From positions 1,116,001 through 1,180,000 of the forward strand of contig JAGMUV010000002.1 in NCBI GenBank assembly GCA_020744425.1: a DNA stretch of 64,000 nucleotides, in the 5' to 3' direction. Shown here piece after piece: positions 23,950 through 36,848 of this stretch (position 1 is its first letter; each line of letters starts with the position of its first letter). Origin of the DNA: Dactylonectria macrodidyma (Eukaryota > Ascomycota > Sordariomycetes > Hypocreales > Nectriaceae). The notes beneath the pieces were generated by a model that searched no databases, was not told the origin of the DNA, and saw only the letters and a list, made by a program, of their open reading frames with translations. Made by a program: the position numbers and the translations under genes.

Positions 23950-26900
23950 ATGGACCCGTTTACCGCGATAACAGGCGCGGCTGGTTTGGCCTCACTCGGC
24001 ATCACGATATGCGATGGGCTACTAAACTACTGCCGCAACTACCGCGCGCGAAGCGATGACATCCGTGCTCTCAACCAACGTGCTGAGCGACTTCGTACAT
24101 TCCTCCACCTTCTTGACGATCGCCAACAGGGAACGCCCACGAAGTCGGCTTTGAAGCTGTCAATCAACGAGTGCCTCGGCGCATGCGAGTCTTGCCTAGA
24201 AGAACTGAACGCCTTCAGTACTAAACACTCGCCAATAACTTCGAAATCCACTCTCAAGAGCCATGGCAGATCCGTGATTCGGAAACTTCAGTTTCCCTTC
24301 GAACGGAACATGTCTGAGTTATTCAGGCAGCAAATGCAGGAGTTTCAGTTTGCCCTGTCAACCCAAATCCTCTTGATGAATTAGTGCGTACGTACCTATA
24401 AAACACTATACGTGCCGCTGACGTTTCCAGTGACTTGACTACAGACTTGCGTCAGGAGACTCTTGCTGAGTCCAACAAAACTTTCTTGGCAATTTCCGCC
24501 CTAGAAGCAAACCTAGCTAGCCAAGTCTCCGGCGTAGTGCCTGACGCAATGCAGAATGTAGACTCAAGGATAACACGACTGGAAGAATCGTTTCAGAATC
24601 GACTCAAGCATCTTGAGGCGTTAATCAGCAGCTCTTCTCAAAGTCGCCAAAGTGCAGTAGTGACTGACTGTTCTAGACTTGAGCCTCTTGGTTCCTGTAA
24701 ATTTGATTTGGAAGCCACGAATATCTCACGAAGTTCACCAGCACAAGGACTTGATCCGTGGACAGCATCTGTTCCCAGAGACATCGCAATCGCCCTTGAG
24801 AATAGCGTGGATTCTACTCCTCAAAACCCGTTCCTCAACTTCGAGTGCCACTGTCCTGCTATTACTCCTGGATCCCACATGAATACATGCGTCTACTCAT
24901 TTCGAGAGCAGAAGAGACGGGCCCTAGTTGGACAAATCAAAGTATTCCATTACATCTTGAAATACAAGATTCAGGTGCAATTCTCTCGGCACGCCTTTCC
25001 CGGGGACTTCGAAATTTACCCCAATTTTACGGTTCGCGCAACGCGCAAGTCCTCTCCGGCATTCGAATTACTGAGTGCAACTGCCTCGGAGCAATTTGAC
25101 CTGAGTCCGTCATCAGTTGAAGCATTGAGCAGGGAGTTGCAATCCTGTTTACTCGGCATTCGTCACACTTTTTTCGATCGTAAGGCTTGGCCGATCGATA
25201 TCAACAGCAAGGGCTGGAACTTGATTCATGTGCGTTGCCAACTACGAATCCCTTGATGCTCAAGGCTAACTTCGTTCATAGCTGGCTTGTTTCAAATATT
25301 GTCCAAGATTAAGAGATGAAACAGCATTTATCTTTGTGCAATTTATCAAACAGCTCGTCGATATGGGAGTCCCGGTCAACGGCGATTCAACGTACGTGGC
25401 GCCAAAACTATGGCATAGCATGGCCAAGTCTATTCACAAACTCTACTTAGGACATCGCTATATCTTATTTTAGACCGGTTTAACAGCTTTGAGATAATAC
25501 ATGGCGGGTTTAATCTAAAAAAACCCAGGGACTATATCCAGAGAACTTTTGGGGGCTGGTGCGGAGCTTCGAAACGCAATCACGAAACCTCTATCTGATT
25601 TCGTCGGGCTCCACAACCTTCCACTCCATCGACGACGGATGCTTGGAATCACCTGCCGTGAGTACTTCATGCTTATTTTTATTTTTTTTAAAACCATAAT
25701 TGACACTTAAAAACGTCAGAGTTTGGTTGCTTGTCTCGAGCAGTCCTTGAGAAATCCGAACTCGCCGTACGGCAAATCTTGCGTACATCTCGTCTTCCTA
25801 TTCTCGAGAAGGCCTCTAGTGGTGAAACGCCTCTCCATCTTTCGATCAGCTGGCCCAGAGGAGTCCATCTTCTCTTCGAGCTGGGTGGAAATACTACCCA
25901 AAGTATCATCGAAGCCGAGGACTCGGACGGCGCTACACCTTTTGTCTATGCCCTCAGTTTGAGGCAACATGAGTCCATCAAGATCCTTCTCGACGAGGGC
26001 TCCATAATAGACATTGAAGACACTCAAAACATGGAAGTAGTCTACAATCTTGGTCACCAAAGGGCACAATCAGACGAAGTCATCTGCCTTCTAAGCCAAC
26101 ATTTGGCGTGTCGCCGAAAAGAGCTCACATCGTTTGCTGTTAGGTGGCTTCCAGAATACGAAAGATTTCGGATTGGCTTCCGCGAAGGTCAAATGCTTCA
26201 GGAACAGGCTTTTGAAGTCGTCAAGACCCTACAGAAGCTTTCGATTCCATTTCCCAGGCATTTTCAAGGTGTCCAGCCGGGTTCAATCTACCACTCACGA
26301 GAAATGAGCGTCACTCTGGCCGAGGAACTCTTCAAAGCTGGATTTGAGCGCACTAATATTCTATTTCACGGCTTCAGTCCCTTGATGACAGTCAGCCTTC
26401 GAGGGTTGGACGAACGACGCAATTTGGAAGGAACATTAGGTCTTGTAACGTGGTTCTCAGATCACGGTGCAGATCTTAACTGCCCGATACCTTGGGTTGC
26501 ATGCACAACAACCCCATCGAGTTGTGGGTCCAGGCGCTACCAGGTCATCCATCGTCTTGCCGACGAGATGGGATTCAGTAATCACACGTCACGAATTCCA
26601 AGCAATGAACAATTATACATTGCACCATTATGCCGGATTCTTGGGGACACTACAGTTGATCCCTGCAATTGTTATTGTGCGCCTCAAGGGTGTTTACCTT
26701 CCTCATTGTTCAGCCGAAGCATGTGGACCTATTATGTTTGGTTAAATATGCCGAAGAAAATGGTCACAAGTTGGCATGATCATCATTTGCAATCTGGTGT
26801 AAGGCTAATACAGTATGCTACATCATCCCACAAGATACCAGCCGAGGCCATCATGGCAATAATCCGACTAAGTACCTTCACTCGTCTTGGGATGAAACAT

Positions 26901-27227
26901 ACGTGCTGTTCGTATACTGAGTGCTACGGTGAAGAGGACGGCAGTCCTACTGAAGAGATTTATTATGGTGAGTACCAGATAATAGAGATCATGGACCCTG
27001 ATGACATCGAAGAGATACAAGAGGAGGATCGGCACTTGGCTTTACGTTTAGATGCCTTGGTTGAAGAGTTTGACGCCAAGTTCGTTGAGCTTGGTCAAAC
27101 CTTTTCAGAGTTCTTTTGGGGTTATTGGTGGAGCAGAATGAATGAAGTTGATGCTGAGAAGGACGAGCTATCATATGAGGATATTGCCGCAATTCAGGAG
27201 GCCGGGGTTGTCCTTGAGAACGAATGA
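23950..27227 (+). CDS. Fungal STAND-type N-terminal domain protein with ankyrin-like region
   Basis: Five exons fit in phase: 23950-24383, 24431-25229, 25282-25391, 25542-25657 and 25720-27227, giving 988 aa. The start MDPFTAITGAAGLASLGITI resembles the fungal N-terminal domain found at the front of NACHT/NB-ARC and ankyrin proteins: hydrophobic GAAGLASLGI helix, then a helical region with DDIRALNQRAERLRTFL. A central region has an LLGAGAELRN segment (exon 4) and, in exon 5, repeat-like stretches GETPLHLSIS and DGATPFVYALSLRQHESIKILL, typical of degenerate ankyrin repeats. No P-loop or NACHT is present, so this is a STAND-like receptor or scaffold without an NTPase module. The C-terminus is acidic (DPDDIEEIQEEDR). 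A role in non-self recognition or incompatibility is only a guess from the family. Confidence 0.75.
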
Positions 27228-28484
27228 GCACACAATGGGAGTTTATTGGCGATAGATCAAGTAATGGCACTGGAAGGGTAGCATTTGACAATATTACAAC
27301 ATTATGCGTGCGACCCTCATCTCTGTCGACCAGAAGTTTGAGAGTTGTAGTTCATGCTGGTGACGGACGAGATCAGCCGTGATGATGCAACAGCACATGG
27401 CAAAAGGATCATCCTCAGAGACTCGGGAGTGGGGAGTTTGCGGGGTGCCAATAAGGAGTTTAGTGCCCCCACCTACAAGCTAGGTACTGCTGTAGCATGG
27501 CAACTAAATCATTGACAGTATCCTGTGTCGGCAGACTATGGCTATGCGCATTAGGTTGGTGCCTAGCTTCGTCCGATTTCAGAAATCGCTCGTCTCTAGT
27601 AGGATTCGAGACGCTGTTCGAGACGGATTGATCCTGTTAGTCCATTCATGTTACTGACTCGTCACTATTCTAAACCAGAAGATATAGGCAGCAACATCAC
27701 AGTCTGTCTAGCACGCGAGTGTCAGCCCACACAACTCTAGGCATTTTCCTCACAACGAATTCGCTGATATCAAGCAGGTGGCCGTCACGAGGTTGAGCCA
27801 AGCACACCCTTTCGCTCGAAGATATGCGCCCGTCCCCCGTCTTACGCGACAGGCCGTCTAGCATGTGAAGAGCAACAATCGAGGGCGCCTTGAAGCCAGG
27901 TACGTATCTCAATGCGCATATCCTTGGAGCAGACGCAGCACTTGTGTTGTGCAATCCTGGTTCGTTGTGAGCTCTCGTCGTCACCCTTTTGGCCCTCCAC
28001 CCACGCAATGCCACATCCATCATCCCGCGCGAATATCACGTGAAGCCATGCCGCTGTCGCCTATCGGGTGGGCTGCCGGGACATGTAACCACTGTAAGCC
28101 AGCACCACCTCCACTGAAGCCTCTCTCCAGTCTCCACTGCCTATGGCGCTTGGGCACCTGTCCAAACCGCCAAACCCACCATCGCCAACGCCCTTCCTGC
28201 ATCCTACCGCAAGGATTGCCGCTCCCATTGCGACAGCACCTCCAGGCGTCCCCCCTCTTCGTCGCCTCGCATTGTCTTACTTTCAGTTGTGCGATAAATA
28301 ATCTCTTGCCTCCGAGCATCTCCCGTATACGCTTGCGTCATCCGTCTCGTTTCGTCTCGCCGTCATTGTTGTTGTCCTCCGCCTCCAGAACCCAATCCGC
28401 TTCTCTCTTCCATCTCGCCCATCGAGCTCGTCTTCATCCGGTATCCAGACCCCGGCATATGATGCGACTCGCCCAATAGTCGCC
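27228..28484. other. Intergenic region, promoter of the DENN gene
   Basis: No gene supported. The last ~160 nt (28330-28484) are C/T-rich, like a fungal promoter/leader, and end just before the ATG of the DENN protein. Open frames over this part are by-products of low A/T content. Confidence 0.45.
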
Positions 28485-30450
28485 ATGGCCTCCTCTCGCA
28501 GAGGACAACCCTCCCTCTCCGTTCGAATGCCCTCCAATCCACCTCCCGACCGGCCCCCGATCGCCGCCCTGTTCCTCATCCACTTCGACGTCAAAGCTGG
28601 CTACACCATCGTCTGGAAGCAGGCCGCTCCTGGCGTCGAGCTCGAGGGGCTTGTTGAGTACAAATCTCTACCTTCTGGGCTGCACACCGTATCCAACGAC
28701 CTCATCTACTTCGTGCACGATGGCGGCCATGCTGGCCTTAGCTCCTTCATCAACATGCCCTGCGATGAGGAGGAGGCACGGCATGCTAGAATGATAGCTG
28801 TAGGCGTCCTCGTACCTTTGAGCTACGGCCGTCTGGGCCGCGCCTGGAGACATGCCGAGGCATTGAATGAAATGGCTGCGTACGTCTCACTTACCGTCGC
28901 ATCGCCTCGTAATGGCAACTAACAATCCCACACAGTAAGCTCGCTGAAGATCGCAAGAACACAGGCATACTTGAAGACTACTGGACTGCCAACAAGGAGA
29001 AACCTGGTCAGGTCAATCGTCGTCTCTCCGGTGAAACACCTGTGAGCTCACCTTTAGCTCCCTCCGAGACCTTCGGCCGTGAAGGCCATATCCGTAACCG
29101 CTCCGCATCCGACGGCACCTCGGTCGTTCCGGCTGGCCACAGGCTTTCGCCATATCATCCCGCCTGGAGTCTCACCAGCCTCTTGGACAAGTTCGGCCCA
29201 TTGATTTTCCCTATCCACCGCGCCGCCCTGTTACGCAAGCGCATCTTAATCTCATGTCATGCACCGGTCCATGAGATCTGTGATTTTGGTGAGTGAACGA
29301 ACTGCAACTAGCATCAAGCTATCTCCCTCTAACCTGTCCAGTATATAACATATCTGTTCTCTCAAATATTCCCCTGTCTGTCACGGATATATTGCCTGCT
29401 GCGTCATCAACCCAACGCCTGAGGCCCCTCTTCTCCATAGGCGTTCATGACATCCCTTTCCTGATGGAAGACTTTGAGGCCTCAAAACGTGAGCGCAATA
29501 CTGAGGACGCTGTGGATGATGAATCTGGCTCCGGCTGGATCGCCTGCACCACTGATAGCATTCTCGCCATGAAGGACACGTTGTGGGACATGCTCATTAC
29601 CATACCCCCAGAGTACTCATCCAATGCTACGGAGAGGGTCTGGCCCGTCGTGGAGTGTCCTCGTGGCCAACCCATCAAGGCCACCCAGCGTGATCTCCGC
29701 CGCTTCACATCTCTCAAGAACGGCCTTGAGCGACTCTCCCTAGCCACACCTAACTTTGGTACTGCCCCTGACTCCCCCAACTCGGAACCAGGTGTACGCC
29801 TCTCCAGTCAGTCGGCCCGTGTTGTCCGAGACCCCCGCGATGACGCCGTGGAGGCCATCGTTGAGCCCCTGACTTGGACCGCTCTCGCTTACAACGGCTA
29901 CATGTGGTGGGCTAGCGCTGGTGAGCAGCTACGCTCAGAAGAGCAAGAAGAAGCATCCCGCGATGCCGCCCTACTGGCAGATTTTGTTCCCAGTCCTATG
30001 GCCATGCCCCGGCCCTCGTCCCAGTCCGAAACCCTCACAGGCTCCCTCTCTTCTCTTGCTTCCACTCGCCGTACCGCCTCTGACGACACCAATGAGGCCC
30101 GCATCGAGCTCGCCACCATCGCGTACTTCCACCGTCTCACCACACAGCTTCTCTCCGTTCTTGGCGACCTTGCCGACAGCCAAGAAGGGCCTTATACGGA
30201 CGGCGATGAGGATGACGAAGACTTGTCCCAACGATCTGCCGAGAACGTCCCGCTCCATCCAGGAGATGTTGACTTCGATAACGACGCCGATGCCATCCGT
30301 GTCGACACTCACGCAGTCGAGAACATGGGTCTCGACGTCTGGAGTGATGGTGACGCGCTCTTCGTGAGCGAACTTTCCATCAAGTATTTTGGACGGTCCG
30401 CCCGCATCGAGAGCAAGGGCCTCGAGGTGTGCGGTGTGAGAGTGTGTTGA
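28485..30450 (+). CDS. DENN-domain protein of the LCHN/DENND11 (DUF2347) type
   Basis: Three exons: 28485-28879, 28936-29288 and 29342-30450, giving 618 aa. After a disordered Pro-rich start, the DENN-like core begins with IAALFLIHFDVKAGYTIVWK. It then shows EYKSLPSGLHTVSNDLIYFV and ARMIAVGVLVPLSYGRLGRAW, which match the LCHN pattern of a conserved SLPSGLH and a GVL-x-P segment. Further on is RKRILISCHAPVHEICDFVYN, matching the mid-domain of DENND11. Family members are related to Avl9/Afi1-type DENN proteins and are thought to act on Rab/Arf membrane traffic; the yeast relative Anr2 is associated with lipid droplets. The C-terminal part contains acidic linkers and ends in VCGVRVC. The family call rests on motif memory, not a search. 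Confidence 0.75.
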
Positions 30451-31139
30451 GAAATGTCAAAGACGAGCCATGCATGGCATGTCATGTTCACAGTGAACGA
30501 GACGCAGCTGGACTTGCGTCTTCAAAAGATTTTGTACCAGCGGCAACGCAAGTCCCGGAGTACCTTTTTTTGGGTGCGAGGAATCAAAAGATGCAGCCTG
30601 TTTCAAGTGTATGATCACAAGCTCAAATTCCTAATGAGGGGGTAGGGTATGTTCAGCGCAGTATGTGGGATCTCATCGCGGGAGGGAGCAACGAAATATA
30701 TACCTCTTGTCTTTCATTATTTCTCTTCCATCCTCCCCTGCAACAGGGCGTTGTCCCGATATAGTATAACATCGCGGTTCCAACGCCGACCCCCGAGAGA
30801 GAGGCTATTATCCCCCTCACCAATTTCCCATTTCTATATAGAAGAGAATAATTTCAGACACGAGAGAAAACAAGAACCATCGCAAGAGACTACAACAGTC
30901 ATGATGATAGATGATACCCTAAACACCCTAGAACTCCCAAAATGACCCTGCGCAGAGAAGAATAACAACTGCGAAAAATATGTCCCCGCGATGCCACTTT
31001 TTCCCCTCCATGCCTCCCTGCCATCAAACACTACTCGGTCTGCGTCGCGAAAAGAATACGCTTTAGTGAACAAATACACACAAGACTGGGACCTCGGCCC
31101 GCGTCTGCGAAGGGTCCTCTATAAGACAGCAGAACCCAG
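30451..31139. other. Convergent 3' flanks, no gene seen
   Basis: Terminator region shared by the DENN gene (+) and SEC63 (-). Moderately A/T-rich, with no supported coding sequence. Confidence 0.45.
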
Positions 31140-33506
31140 CTATGACTCATCCTCGGTATCCGTGTTGGTCGCGCTGGTATCATCCTCCTCCTCTTCAGTG
31201 CCGCTCTCGTCGTCTGAGTCGTCCTGACTACGACGGGGCCTGGCAGTCTGACCACCCTTCAGGGCCTGCATCTGGCCAGCAAGAGTATCTGGGACCATGT
31301 TAGTCACGCGTGTTTCTACTGAGGAGTCTTGGGAAAGGAGCTTACCCTCTTCAGGCTCGCTGATGTCATCTTCAGCCTGCATCGCGGCAGCTTTGCTGGC
31401 CTCCTCAACCACCAGGGTAACCTCCATCTTGGTGTCGAAGCCAACATAGGCGTCGCAGACAACGTGTAGCACAAAGGTGTAGTGGCCGGCCTGGGGAGGA
31501 GCGGCGAACTGAGCCTTGAGAGTCTGCATGTTGAAGGTGGGGTTGCCCTTGTCGTCGACAATGGGCTGGTCAAACTTGGTGAATGCAAAGGGAGGAACGG
31601 CCATCTTGCCCTGCTTGGAGTCACTCAGGAAGGCGTACCACCTGGGGGAGACTTCGCGGGCGTAGTGAGGGGCGAAAACCAGAGGAGGGGAAATGACTTG
31701 CTCGTCCACAGGGATAGACTTGCCATCGGGACCCTTGATCATCTTCTTCTTTCCGCTGTTGGCCTCGAGATCATCCTCATCGGGGTCAATATCCTCGAGG
31801 TCGAGCTCGTTGACGGCGGGGATGTTCTCAGTACCGGGAGGGATGAAGCGGCCCTTGATAACCAGGGTGACGAGGGAGGACGGGATGATGAAGCGCTCGC
31901 CGGTGACCTTGAAGAAGGCCTTGGCGACACGGAGGAAGGGAATCTGCTTGGCAACGGTAATGGCGGTCTCGTACTGCTTGTCGGTCAGGAGGTCCTTGCC
32001 GACTGCGAGTTCTCGTCGGGATGAGTCGGGGCGGTCCATGAATTGCTGGACAGACATGTGCGTCTTAGAGTCGCCCTCAACAGCGGTAACCAGGGAGTTG
32101 TTGAAGTAGGGGAGCTGGAGAAGAGGAGAGCCCTTCGGAGGGATGGCCTGAATCAGGTGCTGGCTGGTAGCGTAGGAGCCGACAATGGGATCGATGTTAC
32201 CGTAGGCGAGAGAGATGGCGGCGAAGGACTGGTTCAGAGCACGGGCGATGGGGGCAACCTCGTACTTGTGTTTGGTAAGAGCGGCGTCGTCGAGCTCAAC
32301 GCGGCCGAGATAGGCCCACAACAAGGCGAGTGCCTTTCGTCGGACACCGTTGTCGAGATCCTCAAGTTGTTCCTTGTCCTTGACAGTCAGACCGGCGGCG
32401 AGAGGGACGGAGTCGGTCTCGGCGGTGATGCGCGACTCAATCTTGGACAGACCGGCGTCAGCCTTGTCGCCCTTGAAGACATCCTCGAATTCCTTTCCGG
32501 TGCTGAGAGCGGTGATGATGGCACCCTCCTCGATGCCCTCCTCGTACTGTCGGAACAAGTTGTTTGCGCTCTCCATCAGGATGCCCTCCTTGGACCTGCG
32601 CTTCGTGCCGTACCACCACGAGCCAACGAGGTAGGGCAGCAAGACGCCGAGGAGTAGGGTGTACACGAGGACGACGTACTTGCCGTTACCATCGGAGATG
32701 ATGAAGATGGGGAGGGCGATGCCCATGCTGAAGCTCTGCTTGCCATCGGGGTGGCCATACTGGATGTAGTTGTTGCGAACGTCCTCGTCGGTCAGGGCCT
32801 GGTAGGCCTTGGTGAGCTCGACATAGTAGTCGTTGAGAGTCTCGAGGGTCTCGTTCTTGGCCGGGTCGGGTCGGGCCTTGTCGGGGTGGAACTTGACAGA
32901 TAGTCGCTTGTAGTGGGACTTGATCTGCTTCTCGGTAGAGGACTAGAGACGCGATTCATGTTAGACGAGACTTGGAGACGCCGGAACGAAGCTATTCGGG
33001 GAATCGCTTACCTCGGAGACGCCCAGGATATCGTATGGGTTCCAGAGCTTGGGGACAGTTCGCTGGGTCACCATGATGAGGTAGACCATGCCGGCCATGA
33101 TGGCCCACCCCACCACGACGGCAATGGCCCGCTTGACCCGCCATTGCTTGCGCTTCTGAGCAGACCTCAGCGATTCGACCGTGGCGGCGTGCTCCGTCTT
33201 GTAGTCGGTCTTGATGCGCGGCGCGAGGGCATCCTCGTCCTTGCTCGGGCACACGAGGGTGTAGGTCAGGGGGAGCGTGACGAGGCCGGTGAGGGTGAGG
33301 ATGAAGAAGGGGAAGAACTGGCCCTGCGGAGGAGAGGAAGGTTAGCAAAGCTGCTGAAAGAAGAAGGAAAGCCATTCTGCGAAGACAGTCTTCTCTTGGG
33401 AGGCCCGTAACGAGAGGGCAATCCCATAGCCACGAGGAACAGTGCCCAAAGGACAGCAGCGCAAACGCAAACGCACCTGTTCGTCATACGAGTACTCTGA
33501 ACTCAT
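31140..33506 (-). CDS. SEC63: Sec63, ER protein-translocation J-domain protein
   Basis: Four exons on the minus strand: 33477-33506, 33012-33323, 31346-32942 and 31140-31288, giving 695 aa. The start is MSSEYSYDEQ; membrane segments lie at about 12-34 and 76-95, with a third after the J domain (VVLVYTLLLGVLLPYLVG). The lumenal J domain has NPYDILGVSE and the essential HPD at residues 133-135, for activating the Hsp70 BiP/Kar2. The Sec63/Brl-type cytosolic region follows, and the C-terminus is a long acidic tail (DSDDESGTEEEEDD). Sec63 works with Sec61 and Sec62 in post-translational import and, as in yeast, in nuclear fusion functions. The 57-nt last intron is a multiple of three and stop-free, so retention would add residues rather than truncate. 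Long antisense open frames on + are not genes. Confidence 0.95.
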
Positions 33507-34512
33507 CTTGACAATTGGAGGAGCTCAGGAGAGCGGCTCGCGACAAACCCAGGCGCAGACAAATAATATTAAGTAGAAAAAAGTAGGAAATCAAAAGAGT
33601 GTGTGTGTGTTGTCCTGATTCCTCTTCTGGGTCGTCGGGGAGAGAAGGGTTGCGAAAGGTACAAGTTCCCTCGATTTGGTGTAGAGTTGTCCTAAAAATG
33701 TTACGGCCACGCAGCTCGGTTGGTGGCCGCTTCGCCCTGGCTCTGGCTTCTGGGGCTGGTTGGGTGGTCGGATTATCTGTCTGTCCCCGCCCCGAGTGCT
33801 GGAGCTGGTAGGCTGGGGGTGCCTTTGTTGGCGTTTGCTTTTTCCCGCTAAATTTACGCGCCACCGTGTTCTCAGCGGGCGGCGAATTTGTTCTTTAATT
33901 AGGTGCTGAGCACCTACAGGCCTGGAATAGTCCACCTGGCTTCTCTTCTCAGCCCTGTGACGTCGGAGCTCTAGAGACCCGATGTACCGATAATTCCTTA
34001 CGGCCACCTGTTTGTTAGCCACCCACTCTGTCAGCAACTGCCCAGTGGCTGTTGCAACTTCGCACATTGTACTAGGCACGTTGATAGTTTGATAGTTACA
34101 TAGGTACCGACTATCTCTCTCTCTATTACTTCCTGGGAATTCCAACCGTTTCTACTCCGTACTACGGTTGCTACATCCTTCGAACTTTCGCACCACTCAG
34201 CTTAGGTAGGCTATACGGGAACTTTTAACTCGCGTAAATCACAAACTTCACTTGGTGGGACAAAAAGTTGAATATCTTGTCATGTCTCGGCAAATTCTAA
34301 AAATGATATGCCGGCGTTCTTGTATGACCCAATGCTCCCTAATCCCGATTCTTATGCTTCCGGTTCCCGTGGTGCAAGCCCCAAATCGAGGGCCAAGCAA
34401 TATATCCATCCCATAACTCCACCCAACACCAAGCATAACATGCTACTGGGCACATACTGCTTGATCGACCAAGCTGTGGCCGTTGTGAAGCACACTCGGT
34501 TCTGGGCGTGAA
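33507..34512. other. Intergenic region, SEC63 promoter side
   Basis: No gene supported. Contains a short GT microsatellite (about 33599-33610) just upstream of SEC63 and a CT run near 34111-34122. Otherwise unremarkable. Confidence 0.45.
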
Positions 34513-36848
34513 TCAGTCGCTCTTCTCGTCCAACGACGTCATTCCCAGTCCCGATCCCAGTCCACCGATGTCATCCACATCCGTTGTCTCGTCCTCCGTG
34601 GTCACGCTGTTGGCGACTTCTCCTACCAACAGGCTCCGAAGGTCGTCATCACTCAGAATCGTCTGGAGGCTGCCTCTGCGTGCCCAAGGTCGCGACTCGC
34701 GCCGGCCCTGCTCCACCAGCCGCTCCAGCTTGAGTCGGTTCGCGACGAACTTGAGCTTTGGGAACGCGCTCTGTCGTCCCTCGTGGATCATCCGCGCAAG
34801 GCGGGGCGGTTCTGGGTCTGACAGGATGTGCCAAAAGTCCGAGATGATGGACTTGGGCCAGATGGTGATGGTTCCGCTGAACTGCTGCAGCCACAGTTGG
34901 CTCCAGTCCTGTCCCAACGGTCGTGGCAACAGCTCAGCGTGCCGGATAAACTTGAGCCACTTGTTCATGTCCAACTTGAGGTAATGCTCAAACGCTGACA
35001 TGAGATAGCCGCCCCGCCATCCTCGACCTTTACGGTGCGTCACCGGGTGGCCAACCGACCCTCGTGACGAAAAGAAGAAGAGGTTGATGTGTGGGTTGAC
35101 CTGGCTGACGATGGTAAAGTTGACGTTAAACTGGGTGTTAAGAGCCTTGATGGGAATGTCGGTTCGCAGACTGCCATCCTTCCACTTGTGTCCAAACGAG
35201 TACGGCACCAGCGTCCCGTCTCGTGTCTTCATCATCAAAACCACGGGATTCAAGATGCCTGGCACGGCCGCCGACGCCAGTACAGCCGACCAGATGACGC
35301 AGTCCGGGCTAGTCAGGTAGTTGCAGAGAATCGTAGGCGAGTGAGGGTCTGCCGGGACGCAGGTCACATTCAGAATGCGCCCAGTCCGCTCATATGCCTC
35401 CTTGAATGTCAATGAGCCGTGGGTCCACCAACTACATCGCCGCGCCCACTCCACCGAGTCGAATCGAGCCCCGGTCTTCCACCATCGGGGGAACCACGTA
35501 ACAAAGGACTCGCTACAGGCATTGATCCGCTCCGCTAAAGCTGGAATGAGAAGTTCCTTCAACTCGTCGTCGGTGCGGGTGGCGACCAGACCAGCAACCA
35601 GCGCACCGCCGCTGGTTCCAGTTATGACATCGGGCAGGAGGTCCTCGTCCAAGAGCGCCTTGACAACTCCGATGTGATAATATGCGAATGCTGCACCTCC
35701 AGACAAGCACAGAGCGGTTCTTCCGTAGTTTGCGTAGACATGTTTGAAGAGAACTCGCTTTTGTTCCATCTCGAGCTGCTGGGTCTTGGTTAAGAACGTC
35801 AAGCTCTTCTCGACTGTACGATTGTTAGTCCGGGATCTTCCCATGGTTGGCTGTGAATCCACTCACCTTCATCGAGGAAGTTTTGTACCAGGTTCTTCGT
35901 CCCATAGTACGTCTGGCTGTACAATCTCGAATTTTCCACGCCAACAAAGTTATTCTTCACGCACGCTTCGGTCAAGGCCCTCAGGTCATCGATTGCCTTT
36001 CCTCCATCGTTCCTCTTACCCTTAGCTTCTTGTTGCTCTGCCAGAGCCCTCGTCTTCTTCATCTGCTCCCACACTCTGCGCACCGTATTCGAATCGTAGT
36101 ATGCGTAGTCGTTCTCTTCCTTCCAGATTTGCCGTCCCAGGTAGCCATCCAATTCCTTTGCGGCAGCCACCCAGTCACGGTAATGAGACGTGTTTCGCAT
36201 GCTCGTCCGAAGACGTTGCCGCTGACCTCGCCATGTGAAGAAATGTTCAAAAACCCAAATGTAGAGCCTCGTTGACAGATACAAGACAGCCAGGCCAGCA
36301 AGCCACGTAACAACGAAGAATAATAGGGGCCATTTGAGCAGTCGGTATAGATATCCCTCTCGCGTTTCGTCCTTGGTTCTGGTTCCCAACAGGCCTTCGA
36401 TCGCTCCTTTGCGCTCTTTTCCGTGCTTCCTGTACTTCTTCTGTTTCTTGTAGCCGCGCTTGCTGCGGTAGGATTTCGGGTTCACGGGCGCCCAGTCGCT
36501 CTGCGCCGTGATAAAGGTCCCCTGGCTCGTCTGCAGGGCGGGAAGGTCTCCGGATGCAGCGCTTGCGGCGGCTGCCACGGCGGCGACATCGTTCTCGAGG
36601 CCGGATTCTGCCTGGGAGGGTCGCTTGGTCACGCTGAAAGAGCTGGGGCTGCGAGGCGATCGTGATCCCGACTCGTCGATTGGGCTATGCAGAGGATCCG
36701 GGGCTTGCAGGGCCTTCTCAAACGCTTCGATATCGTGTTCACTGACGAATTCGTGGTCGCATTCCGGCAGGTTGGCCGGGTCAAAGGACTCGGCCGGAAA
36801 GCCGTAGCTCGGATCGCGAGGAAATAAAGACAGGTACGGCTGCGACAT
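34513..36848 (-). CDS. Patatin-like triacylglycerol lipase/phospholipase (TGL3/4/5 type)
   Basis: Two exons on the minus strand: 35867-36848 and 34513-35813, giving 760 aa. The N-terminal third is Ser-rich and disordered with a basic patch (SKRGYKKQKKYRKHGKERK). Next come a hydrophobic segment (WPLLFFVVTWLAGLAVLYL) and a DUF3336-like region (HYRDWVAAAKELDGYLG). The patatin domain follows: CLSGGAAFAYYHIG (oxyanion hole, near 363-376), nucleophile motif GTSGG with Ser395, and the catalytic Asp in KWKDGS (about residue 540). Relatives in yeast mobilise triacylglycerols on lipid droplets and have lysophospholipid acyltransferase activity. The catalytic dyad is intact; which yeast paralogue it matches best cannot be told by eye. 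Confidence 0.88.

Noticed and set aside
27595..27640. tRNA-like GTTCGAGAC segment
   Set aside because: No matching A box or cloverleaf arms could be drawn; no other tRNA candidate was found by eye in the window.
31482..32657. Two long open frames (180 and 204 codons) on + opposite SEC63
   Set aside because: They are exact antisense of conserved Sec63 exon 3; codon bias of the real gene keeps the opposite strand open. No motifs.
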